The position numbers were made by a program, and so were the translations under genes. Below are positions 49,701 to 61,910 of a DNA stretch of 64,000 nucleotides, piece after piece. The stretch is from Solenopsis invicta (lineage: Eukaryota > Arthropoda > Insecta > Hymenoptera > Formicidae): the NCBI RefSeq assembly GCF_016802725.1, contig NC_052665.1, positions 3,720,001 to 3,784,000 of the forward strand, written 5' to 3'. Below the pieces are notes generated by a model. The model did not search any database. It was not told where the DNA came from and saw nothing but the letters and a program-made list of their open reading frames with translations. Each line of letters opens with the position of its first letter. Position 1 is the stretch's first letter.

Positions 49701-51166
49701 GTAATAGCAATAAATTTACTTATATTTATAAATATAAATTTTGAAATGAAAAATAGGATAGAGCTCATTTATTGAATAAACATTCGATTTGAGGCGCAAT
49801 GGTATTCATCGAATTTACAATAATTTAATGTGCGAGGAATAGAATATTCAGCTTCTGTACTTTACACAGTACATTAAACATTTTGTAAATAACGCTGACA
49901 TGCGGTCTTGATGCTTGTTTTTGTTTCGTACGTCGCGTTTTTGTATGCGCAAGATGCCGTCCTATGATTCGCGTACACTTAGACAAATGAGACACGTTGC
50001 GGGCAGTTTCGTCGCATTACTCCTCGAGATGCGATATCGCGACAAGTACCAAGAGAAAACGCTATCACTTCCTACGAACAATTAGTGATCATACCGCGCA
50101 TGATTAATTAATTTGCATGATTAACGATCTGTATAACGGCTATTTATCGAAGCAGATATCTCGCGCGGTTTGATTTATTTGAGAAATCAAAACGGTAGAA
50201 ATTAGAAGATTATAAATTACCATTTCACAATGTTGACGAGTAAATAATTATTTATTTAGCTTGGATATATATATATCTTATATCTTATGTTTCATTTAAA
50301 ACTTTTCATCGATATAAATGTACTTTATAGACTGTTTTCGAGTCGAGCAATTAAAGCAGTGGAAAACCATATAATTCGGACAATATAATTTTAAACGATT
50401 CATTGCTTCGTTAATTTGACTTTATTAATTATATAACATTGTATGATAAACTCGAAAAAATCATCGATACTATTGCCAAATTTTTTGATATTAACGAAAT
50501 ATTACGGGTGCAAAACGGGTTCACTCCGAGTCTCGAGCAGCGTTGCAGTGCGTTTAATTAAAACAAGTATCATCGCAATTAATCCTGTATTTTAATATTT
50601 TGTTATCGCATAACATAAATACGATGTTTATCGATGTGAGTTATTTAAATCCTTCGCTGTTCGCGGTTTGTCCATTAAGCTCATTCGCGAGACGTTGCGT
50701 GCGTCAAGCGGACTTAGCGATTGGTGCGCTCGTATTTTCTGTACGCGAGTACAACATATAATAGTATGTAATCGCGTGCGATTAATATCGAGAGTGCCGT
50801 GTAAAATGACGCGCGATTATCGTATTCCAACGTATTGGTGCAAGTGCGGCTGTAATTAACCGCATTTAAGCGAGTGTTAAAAGAGCTGTAAAGGGGAACG
50901 AGAGAGGAAAAGGAGGAGGAAAGGCATCGAGCGACGGCGGAGCAACAATGTTATTCATTATTTATTATTTCATTTATTATTTATAAAATTAATCGCTTTT
51001 AATTATATGACGCAAACAGTTATGACGCAATTATTTTTTGACATATCAATTACTTTGAATATTGCGTTATAAACTTAAATATATTTGTTTTTACAATACG
51101 CAGTATATTTTGCTGCTGTGCATCGTGCCAATAAACGATATTATATCTTACTTTTATTAACTTAAT
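46792..51166. other. Unassigned non-coding DNA
   Basis: Contains a TA tract at 47172-47190 and a CT-rich tract at about 47405-47505. A strong acceptor at 48170 is followed by a short open frame and an AATAAA at 48241. A minus-strand splice pair (48664-48603) bounds a 20-codon open frame. Neither is secure enough to call. Confidence 0.45.
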
Positions 51167-51307
51167 CTTTAAGAACAGTATTAATAGGAAATTGGAAGTC
51201 GGTGCTGTAATTCGTGCGAAAAAAGATTTTTTTCTTTATAAAAAATTAAATTTTCCTTTGTTCCGCACAAATTACAGTGCCGATTGCCATTAATACTGTT
51301 CTTAAAG
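51167..51307. mobile_element. 141-bp fold-back element with TTAA-type ends
   Basis: The left arm begins CTTTAAGAACAGTATTAAT and the reverse complement of the right arm begins with the same 19 bases. Pairing continues with mismatches through the block GGTGCTGTAATTCGTGCG on the left and GGCACTGTAATTTGTGCGG on the right. Arms are about 52 bp around an AT-rich loop of roughly 30 bp. The ends sit on TTAA, the target site of piggyBac-type elements, so a piggyBac-derived MITE is plausible; a simple fold-back repeat is the alternative. No coding capacity. Confidence 0.65.
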
Positions 51308-53328
51308 TTTGAATTTTTAAAAGTTTTTGTATTCTAAATTTATGAATTTCATTTTAGCTTAATATGGTAATGGATCTATGGAAATTCTATCAATATATAT
51401 AAGACATATTTTTACAAAGATAAAAAGTAAGAATAGATAAAATATCTTATAAATTCATTGCTTTGAAATGGATGAACTAAAACAGATTCTGGAACATACA
51501 CGTTTATTGAATTATCGTGTATAAAATAAGAAGATATTTTACATTAAGTAGAGTAAGTTCAATAAAGAGCAATGATTGAATAATGAACGATTTTCATTTA
51601 AAAGAAATTGTTTTTAAATCTAATAAAAATACTATCAGTCCGTATATTTCTTTCCAAACACTTTACATATAAATAAAATTTTCAAGAAACTCAGTATAAA
51701 TAACTAAATATATTGTTATGAAAGTATGAGTAGAACATTATAAAAATATATTAATTAATAATTGTGGATCAGTTTTTTTCAGTATTAAATATTACATGCA
51801 ATACCATTGTTTCAAATATTAGGTATACAAGTATAATACTAAAATTATAATACAATTAATTAAACTCTCAAGTTTTTATTTATATAACTGTGATTAATTT
51901 ATTTAGTGAAAAATACACGCTAACAATATTTCTGCTTATAATGCATCAATTTTATGCTAATCTGTTACAGTTTATCTTCATTCATGCTAATGGTATTTTA
52001 CTTATAATCACTTTATGTAACATGAGTCGAAATAAAATGCTGCGGGAGAGATAAAACTTGATTTATCATTAATGTGTCAATCGGATAACCATGGGATTAC
52101 CATGTATGATACTTTCATGTAAAAAATTAGTGAACACAGTCAATTGAGATATAAAGATCAATATTGCCTGGATTATAAAAATCGGTAATAAAATAATAAA
52201 ATAGATTGATAAACATAGTATAAATACACGCAAGCGCGACGATTGTAGAGCCATTTTGGTCTACATAATAGGTGAAAAATCATTTTACTTTATCATTCCT
52301 ATATTCGCGCGGGAAAATTTATATTTGCAAGTACCTTTTAGAATATTACAGTGTTTAATTAACACTTTCTATATTAACTTGATTATTGAATGTCATATTT
52401 TGCGCGAAGAAGTCGACAATTTTATTCGCGTAAGAGTAGTTGCAGCTCACCAGGTCACTAAATAAAAAGAACTCTACTTTGCCGTTTGTCTCTCTTTCCA
52501 GCAAACCCGTTTTTTTATCTTGGATTACATCGCAGATGAAAAGATTGCATCGCGGATAGGACAGTAGTGTCCATTGCGAGATTGGATCGGATGTTTCACG
52601 ATCTTTCTGGTAATGGCGACCGAGCACACTGTCCGGGACGCCAGAATCGTCTTTGGATTAATCGATTTGCGCCAGTGATAGCATTCCCGAGACGAGACGG
52701 AGAGTACGCGTTTCACTTCCTCGATTTCTATTCGCTCGCTAAATGGAAAGAGCTTACGTCGATATCGCTTGAATCGAGGCTTACGGTTTTCTTTCTTCGT
52801 GGATCGCGAACGTTCAATAAAAACTAGCACCCACTATTTCGGTGCAGGCTATTTCGTGAAATATAGTACTCTTGATAATACGATTCCGTCATAAAATAAT
52901 ATAGTTTGTAAAATAAAAAAATAGATGTATTATTTCATAGTATTATAAAATATTAATTTGTGTACAATCGAAAACAATTCTATTCAATAATATTATTCAT
53001 TTCAGTTTTCTTTTAACAGTGACATTATTAATATCAGCTTTTTTTTTAATAATAATGTTATTTAAATGTGACTCTTAAAAAGATATTATCGTAATATTTT
53101 TTTTTTAATATTTAACACAAAGCTTCATCAAAAGCAGACTGCAAATTTTACTGCGCAAAATTTTATTCGCTTAACTCGTTTGCAGAAAATGTGCATACCG
53201 TAATCTCTCGTCACACGTGCCTCACGTGTGAATGAATTTCGAGGACGAGATGCGAGGCGAAAGAAATAAAACAACGAAATAAAAACCTCGTCGCGCAAGT
53301 TGGTATCGCGTCCGTGGATGCCGCTGTA

Positions 53329-53330
<2 letters not shown>
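51308..53330. other. Unassigned AT-rich non-coding DNA
   Basis: The best signal is a strong acceptor (tttgtctctctttccag) ending at 52501, followed by a 21-codon open frame and an AATAAA near 52819; see findings. Otherwise nothing seen. Confidence 0.45.

Positions 53331-53362
<32 letters not shown>
53331..53362 (+). repeat. (GT)16 microsatellite
   Basis: GT dinucleotide tract of 32 bp. The His/Thr open frames on the other strand are artefacts. Confidence 0.96.
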
Positions 53363-53365
<3 letters not shown>

Positions 53366-56300
53366 GTGATGCACACACAGGGTGCGAACCTCGCGTGCTC
53401 GCGCGAAACCTTTCCTCGCTGCATCGCCTACTGATATAGCGACGTAGAGAGTATCGGCCAATCATTTACGCTTAATGTCGTATTTGCACGGAGCTGAGCG
53501 GAGAACAAAAGACAACGAAGACGTAACGCGGACGGGTGTGCGAAACAGTTTTCGCGGTAACAGTTCCTAATGAAAAGTGAATGGCTGCCGATAAAAGTCG
53601 AGAAATACTACCATTTGCGGTCGCAACGACTATCCGGTTTTTGCGAGCTTTTTTATTAATCCAGCAGAACTGGTACGGATTCCAGCACGATCGCTTGCAT
53701 TTTGCCTTCGTTCTTTGCGTTTCACTTCGGTCTCAATTACTGATGTATAATTATAATATCTGACGTGACGGTTTGAAAAAAAATTACGACGCGAAGTGAA
53801 TTCGTGATATATGTTATTTGCGAATTTTATTTAAAAAAAAAGGTATTTTACAAAAAGTTAATTTACCAAGTTATTTTTACATTTGAAATAATTTTTACTG
53901 AAGCTGATGAGTGGAAGCGTTGTGATATTATGAAAATCTCGAATTTTAAATTAAGTTTCAATTAAAAATTTGTATTTTAAACAGGGACATGTTTCCCCTT
54001 GTTTCTTTTATGATCGCATATTACAGAGCTTTTGCATTTTTTTTTTTATAAAAGCGGTTTCAGATTTTTTATGAAGATTTGGTAACCAATTATTTCTGAT
54101 AACCCATGTTTCTTCTGAAGGGCAATACATACACGCGCGTGCAAGCACCTATAGGAATATAGTCCCCGATTATAGGAAACTGTTGATTACTTAGTCACGG
54201 TATTAATACAACATCGCCAATATTGGCAGATTATCGGTATCAGATGCTCGTATTATTGCAGCGGCTGATTATTCCGATGTCAACAGCTTCAATATGCGTG
54301 TTACCCCCCCGGAACTGGTTTTCACTCGGAGGCAGGAAGGAACGAAAAGCGAATAAATACGAGAGGGAGACCCCCCTTCGCGCCCGTGCCCGCTAGAAGA
54401 CGTAAAACTCGGGATTACGCTACGCGGCTCGTTTCGAGATGTTTGCGCGAAAAAAAGAGGGTGAAGTTGGTGGATCGTAAAGTTCGAGATTACGCCGTTC
54501 GGGTTTAACGGGGCAGAGCTCAAGCTCCCCCTCTCCTACGCGCGAAATTTGCATGAAACTGTTGTAAGAGATCTCGCAAGAAAGTGGCAATGAAGGCGCG
54601 AGATATATAGGCATCGTTACTGGACTGACTCAGAGAAGAGAGGCGCGCGTGCAAAATAGGAGCCGCGTTCTCGAAGAAGACGATGGCTAGGCGCATACCG
54701 TAAAAATGGGTCGTAAAAAGATGTCAAATGTCAAAGACACGGGGGCATTAAGACGTTTCGCGTCGCGCGCGCCATTTCATCGTATCGTACAGGAATCAGC
54801 GCGGTCCGATCAACGCCGCGCGAGCGTAACTTTATGTAACCCTAATGAAGAAATAAGAGTTGAATTCATTCCGTCGGCACTTTTCATTTAAATTCGGAAT
54901 TATTCTCGTGAAGCATCGTTGCCCGTGTGTACTCGTTCGCGTATTAGTTTATGCAAAGCAGGATCGTTGCGAGACCCTTTTTCGGAGCACCATTAGGCGA
55001 AAATGCAAATGAGAAACTCGCATCGGTTACCTTTCACCATCGACCGGCACAGGGAAATGCAATTTCGTCGAAGATTTGATCGATTACCGAAGCGAAAAGT
55101 GGCAGTCGGATGCGCCGAATGCGCTCGCACTACTAACTAACTTGAAACTGGTTCTCAAGCAGAACCGCATGAACGTAATAACGTTAAAGAGCCGGCTGTT
55201 ATAAAGTAGCTACCGGCTCGGAACGTTCAACGTGCAAAAAAAAACGCGGGTCATGCTTGCACATCGAGGATTGGCCAAATACGGCGTGACCGTTTGATGT
55301 CCGGCCGCCGTTGGGCGTTTAGAGAAAATTATCGAGTTCTTGCGCATCGATCGCTCGCTATTTGCCCGTTCGTGTCTCGTCTGCACAAGGCGTGCTTCGA
55401 ATATCGATCTAAAGTCAACGGTCCGAGATGTACGTACGTACTTGCGAGCGCCCGACGACAGCAAGACAAGTTAAATTTCACGTCCTCGCTAAGAGTTTTC
55501 ATCGTTTTCATGAATAATAAATTGAACGAGCAGAGTTAAGAAGAAATAAAGAGAGGAGGAGGAGAAAGACAGAGGGAACTGTGTGTAAAAATTTGGAGTA
55601 CTCAAAGTCATTATTGTAATATCTGCCGTTGCATTTGCGAACGTGAAAATAGTTGATTATTAAACAAATGTATTATCAAGCGATAAAAGTATATTCAATC
55701 TGATATAATCTGAAATGAATAAAATTTCGAGTTTATAGAAGTTGCCGTATATAAGAGAATTACAGAATTTGTATCTTTTAAAATATTATTGACTAAAATG
55801 CTTCTCTCATTTTATTTTATCTCTGTGCATATATATATATATATATATAATATCAAAAAATCTGTTTTCAAATAAGCGAAATTCTGTGTTTGTTCCTTAT
55901 TCGAACACAAATTTTCTAAAGTAAGCATATTTATATTAATAATTGATATTTTTCACTTGAGAATTTTTCACGTTTATAAAAAAATAATTGTACAATTTTC
56001 TTTAATGCTTGTTATTAATACAAGAAAGTGAAATACAGTGATTCACTTTTATGAACTTAATTATCCATTTAGTATTTTTATTACGATTATTTATAACAAG
56101 ATAATGTTGTACAAGCATATCCTTATAGAATATAAAGTGAAAATCTATCGATTATTTCCATTTTTATACATATTTATGCACAACATTTATTTACGAAGAA
56201 AAATTTTCATAAAACTGTCTTGGCAACAATATCCACATAAAGATCTGATAATCTGATTAAGTAATAAAATATATATTAAAACGTTATTTTATATTTGATA

Positions 56301-59300
56301 TATTAAATTTATTAATATTTATACACTTTATATATTTATGTATGTATGCATGTATGCATATGCACACATTATTGATTACTTATTGTAATTTTCATTTTTA
56401 TAAATTTAGGGACCTAGAATTATATATTTGCAATTAATTAACACGCTTTCATAATAATATAATATTTAAAACTGTCTTCAAAATTTAATTAAATTAACAG
56501 TCCTAATTTTACTTATTATTGTTGATAAATTAATTAAATTTTAAATATTTAGTTAAAATTGAGATATATCTGAAATATTTAGAATATTTAAAATATAGAG
56601 AGCAGAAGATACATAAGATAATATATAATTTTAGCATTTTCGATATTTCCGTAAAATGATATCTTTTGGAGATATTATAAGATACATGTGTGTGTAAAAA
56701 CGATTCTAATTAACTGAACTTGCTTAATCTATTTTATAATTAATACAGATTAATTATAAAAATTAAAATATTAGTGAGTCTTATATATATCGTTAAGGTC
56801 AGTTTTATGATTTCTATACTTCTCTCTGATTGCAATTGTGGTGCTTTTCTGTCATCCCTAGTTAACATTTCTCATATTGATATTAGGTTTCAACGCGTGC
56901 TTCGAGCGTAAGGGTTGTCTTGCCGAATATTACTGTGATTATTATCGTTGTATATTATATCACATAATACATATTAATTACGGATAGTAGCAGTAGATTT
57001 GTTATCGTAACTTATTATATCGTGATTTTAAAATGACAAGTACAAACATATTTATCGTAAAATTATAAGAGACGTATATATAAAAATTCTACATAATAAA
57101 ATATCATTAATATAAAAAATATATATTATTTTCTTTCATATTGGAAGGGGTTATATACAAAATAAAAACGCGTTAATGTTTAATTTATAGAAAAGTTAGT
57201 TGATTTACATCTTATTATATTGTGTATAATTTTGTTATCTTTATTCATTTTTATTTATTGAGCGAATCTCATCTCTTTATATCGGATGAATGAAAATCAT
57301 TTTTATTAAATTTGATCGTCGATAGACGCAAATATAGTCGCAATGGCGATGAGATCATCGACGATGATTCTTTACGTACGGCTGACGCATATTTTATGCC
57401 CGCATAGCACGTGAAGCAACGAACTGCCGGAAGGCTCGATCGCCTGACAAACTGCCGAACGATTTTCGCGTCGCGCCGTAAAATTTTGGTCGATTGCCGG
57501 TATTCCCTACGTACGCGTACTAGTGATCGATGGGTCGCTCGTGGATGCGTGCGAGGCCAGGCGCGTTTGTTTTAGACTATACAGTTTTTTTTAGCACAAG
57601 CTTTTCGTTTCTCTCTTTCTCCCTCAACCCCCTGCGGTCGTTCGCCAAGTGCTGGATTAAAAAAAACAAGCTCGATAGCTAAAACCGCGTAAACCGTTTG
57701 CATCACGCGAATTGTAAACAATGCTAAAAAATCTAAATGTAAGTAACGCTGCGGCTGCATTTTGCAATCGGGTATGATTTTGGCCGGTCTGCAAAAATCC
57801 GCATAGCAAATTTCCGAGATTTTTCCGGTTTTTCTAAGCTCCATATCACAGTTTACATTTTTATCAAATAATTATGTTTTTCAGTCACCAGTCCGTTTGC
57901 CTCCACTGGTCGGTTAATGCAAAACGTCAAGTCTTTTTAGACTCTTTGTTTCCGTAATTTTCACGTATCGGATACGTCGCATTATTTTATCAATTCGTTG
58001 AAAATGTGCGCTAAGTTTGAGTAACAAGAATGCTAGCGAGGTTTTCTATGCCGTCAATAATGCAATTTACGAAACGCATAATGTTACTTTTATGCGATAC
58101 CAAATACGCGTATTCGCGTTCATCCAAACAAAAATACACACACGGTGATATCCATCGTACGGCGGGGTATGTATGTGCGCCAGAAGCGTGATAAAGGCGT
58201 CTGCGTAGACAGATAAACATTCATTCCGTCCTCCGTTAATTACACGCTGCGTTATTTATCGTGCTCATATATATAATGCAAGGGTCAAAACGAATTTATA
58301 CGGCCGCATCGAATTGTTCAGTGCATTACTTTCGCGTCGTTCGCATAATTGATGCGATCGGCCCAGCGCCGATTCTCAATTAATATTAACGCGCCGCCGT
58401 TATTAGTGTTATGAATCATTCGCGCAAGGTAGTCCGTGCGGGTGGTGCTATTATCTACGAATTACCGAACTAACGTTCCTGCCGAAACGGAAACTGGCGT
58501 GTTGTAAGATCTCTGTGCTCGTCCGACTTGTGTGACAAATGTGCGAGTTAGAAGGAACTTCCGCGATCACACGGCTGCAATGCTGAAATAGAATTAATGT
58601 TGCACGAAATATGGATGGATAAATCCTTATCGAGTACGCACATAAACCTCGCTAATAATTATACTGCAAAATACTGATAAAGTACTGAAAAGTTGCCGCT
58701 TTTAGCAATATTGTTGTTGCACTGTAAATGTCACCATTCTCTTTTGCGTAATATATTAATTAGGTCATTCGTTATTTTTAAACAAGAATTACCGTACATT
58801 TAATTATGGAATCTGTTGTAAATAATGTAATTGTCACTTGTACGCGGTCGCTGGTTACGTTTCATAAATATAACGATAAGATAGAAATTTGAGCGTGCTT
58901 TTCTCTTTTAAACGAAGGCTCGAAAGATAAGGTTTTTCTTGCGATAGACGACGCGTCGTAATTGAACGAAATCTATAACGAACCAATCCAGACTTAGAAA
59001 GTCGAGCGATACGAATGGGTCCCTTGAAATTTCTATTAACCTAGAGAAGTGTGAGGTCATTAAAAAAAAAATTTGGATAAAATAATCTTCTGATAAGAAG
59101 GGTCGGAATGCTTCCCAGAACATGGGACGAGGTCTAACTATGTTTACGTGGCTTATCTATCTCGGTACCCTCTGACACGTGTGACTTATCAACCAGATTA
59201 TCGAGCTTTATTGGGTCTCGTGTTGATTTTCGAATTTACATAAATCTCGATGTATTTAGCAATGCGATAAGCGTGGGATCGAGATCGTGGAATTACAAGA

Positions 59301-60519
59301 GACGTTATATTGTGTGATAGTTTTAACGTATAACTCAATTTTTTTTCCCAGGCCAGATAATGCGGCAAGCAATATAAAGTACAAGAAGTACGATAATACG
59401 TTTCGCAGGAATTTTGTTAAATTTTAAATCTGCAATCCGATCCAAGCAACGCTGGTATTCGTCTATTGTAATCACCGTTCCATTGCGTTTAATTTCGCCC
59501 TTCGTCAGGCCTGTCCCTTTCTCACTCGAGCTTTTTATTTGCCCCAGTAATATCACGATACTAAGTGCCTGCCTCGTCACGTGGGTAAATAAGGGACGGC
59601 CGACTACCATTCCCCCGTCGTCGATTTAATGCGCCGGGGCCGCGATCTGTGTTTGGACAGCGTTAGAGCGCTTCCATAACAGTTTTTCCTCTTTACCACG
59701 CAAACGAGACAAACGATGGAATGGCCATTGGCGAAAAAACGCGGCGTGCCGCGGCTCCTCTCGGATTTCGCGAGATCCCTTTAAATTCCCGTTTAGACCA
59801 GTAAATCGAGATGTCGTCTCTCTACTGTCGAATAGCGCAATACTGTGAAGGGATACGCACGATGGTGAATGGTTTACTGTCGGGATTAAGCTGGATATTT
59901 TGTACGATGTTGTACATTTCTACACTGCGCAGCTCGTATCTGAGTATTGATTTATTGTAATTTACGTGTACGTGCATACGAATTCAGTTTGACTAATGAT
60001 GAATTGTCAAAACAGTGGCTGAGCAACGAAATAAATTCAGCAAACTGAATTTTCTACATTTTTAAGATGGTTCCTACATTTTCCAGGCAAAATATATTTC
60101 CTAAACGAACGGTCATCTTTTTGGCACGAATGCTTCGAACTAATTAATATTTAATCGAAGCCTGATTCAATTTCGATCCGTGAAAGTAACGGCGCGATCG
60201 CGAGTGCAGATGGCTCCGATCATAGGCGCAAACTTTCGCCATTGATGTGACTCGAAATCGGCGCGAGCTTTCCTTCCGATATTCGCGAGAGTTAGCCGAG
60301 GAAAGAAGCGAAAGCTGGCTTTCCGCTCCCTCGTCGGTCGCGCGGTATACGCGAAACACGTACCGCTCTACCCATACCCGTGCTGAAATATAAGGTTACG
60401 TATGTACGCGGCTGCTCTCGCGGGTTCCGGTTCACAAAGCACGTCCCTCCTGTATCCTATTCGTCGGTTATCTCGTCGGTTATCTGCACGGTCTAAGGCG
60501 CATGCTGCGGCAAGCCTTT
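53363..60519. other. Unassigned non-coding DNA, very AT-rich at 55.6-57.3 kb
   Basis: No splice-supported exon. A TA tract lies at 55829-55849 and a GA-rich patch at about 55541-55575. The 91-codon minus-strand open frame at 59335-59610 reads like ordinary protein but has no splice signal or recognised domain. Confidence 0.5.
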
Positions 60520-61910
60520 AGATTTAGTAGATCTCTCCTTCTCTCTCCCACCCTCTCTCGCCATCTGTCCCTCTCTTTTGGAGCTGACCGTCCGTTAGTT
60601 ACGTGGGCTCTAGGTATCCTCACATAAATTTCTGTATCAGACAATGGGTAATTGTGCGCGATCCACCCCCGTGTGTGCATGCGCCGCGGCGCGCCGGTGT
60701 GTCCGACCTACCTGCCCGCACGAGCGAGCGAGTGGCTGTAACACGCGGATCCTAGCGCGTACACGCTTTCGCGCTCACACGTGGCGCGTGTATATGTACG
60801 AGGTGAACCACACATGCCGTGGTGCGCCCGCAGCGAAGTGTGAGTGGGCGTTGCTCTTCGAGATGCCAGATCCACCGTGCAGATAGTCCAAGTACAGCCT
60901 GAGTTACGTTCTCTCCTTCGCCCTCTATCGTTTCCCACCCCCTTCTCCCCTTCCTCTAACTTGTCCCTTCCGCAGAACCGTTCGTCCTCCTCATTCTCTC
61001 CTTCGCCATCGTGTCCGAAACTATGCGCTTCAGCGTGCCATCGAATTATCATGTGGTCCTCGCGCCCTTAAATTGTTACAAGATCCGACGGAAGACCGGA
61101 AGGAACACTTAATTTAAATGATCTTTGCACCGCGGTGTATTTAGATCGATCGAATAGCGAGTAATGTAACAAGACTGAATTCCTAAAATGCCTTAAGCTA
61201 TCTTTATTTTCAATGCGTTACATGTCGCGTTAACAAATTGTATTCGCGAATTGTTCCACAAAATGAAAAAAATTCGCGGAAAATGTCAATTTCCGCGAGG
61301 AGAAAAATAAGTAGAAGAAAATTTTTGCACATTATTCACCGTGATCGCGTAATGTCACATGGCGCAAGTATGATGAAAATAATACGTGTCGTGAATGCGG
61401 TCAATGTACTTTCGCCATCCAAGACGAGCGCGATACGATTTTAATACTTTGACGGAGTTTCCAACGTTGCCCCATTTTCACAATTCTCCACCACCTCCAG
61501 TGGATTTTAGTTAGAAAAAGAGAATGAGAGAGGGAGAGAGAGAGAGAGAGAGACCGAGAGGCAAGCGAATCTCGAAGTCCCGGAAAATCTGAAACTCTCG
61601 AGCGAGTCGGGCAAGCCGAGCTTTACGTTGCTGCGAGAAATTCGAAAATCTCGAGAATGGAACTGCCATTAGCGTCGCCGTTTGCGCGAGCCGGCTCTCG
61701 TTCCATACGCGGATACCCACCGCACGGTGAAATTGAACGGAATAACGTGCGTGGCTCGACGTTTTCCTTTGTTCGGACGGATTTCACCGGGTCCAGCTGC
61801 CCGGTGTCCGGCTACATCGCGTTGGGGTTTCGTTACCCCCCCCCCTCCTCTTCCTCCTTCCTCTCCCCCTCCGACATTACCATATTCCGCGCGTTGCCGC
61901 TTTAATATCA
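60520..61910. other. CpG-rich block with several polypyrimidine and polypurine tracts
   Basis: CT-rich tracts lie at about 60530-60590, 60909-61010 and 61835-61875, and a GA tract at about 61515-61552. The second ends in an acceptor-like cttccgcag at 60975 with a CTAAC branch-like motif upstream. Open frames here are low-complexity (Ser/Pro or Arg-rich). Regulatory use is possible, but only composition supports it. Confidence 0.35.

Noticed and set aside
59335..59610. 91-codon minus-strand frame that reads like ordinary protein
   Set aside because: No splice signals at its ends, no recognised domain, and an overlapping plus-strand frame.
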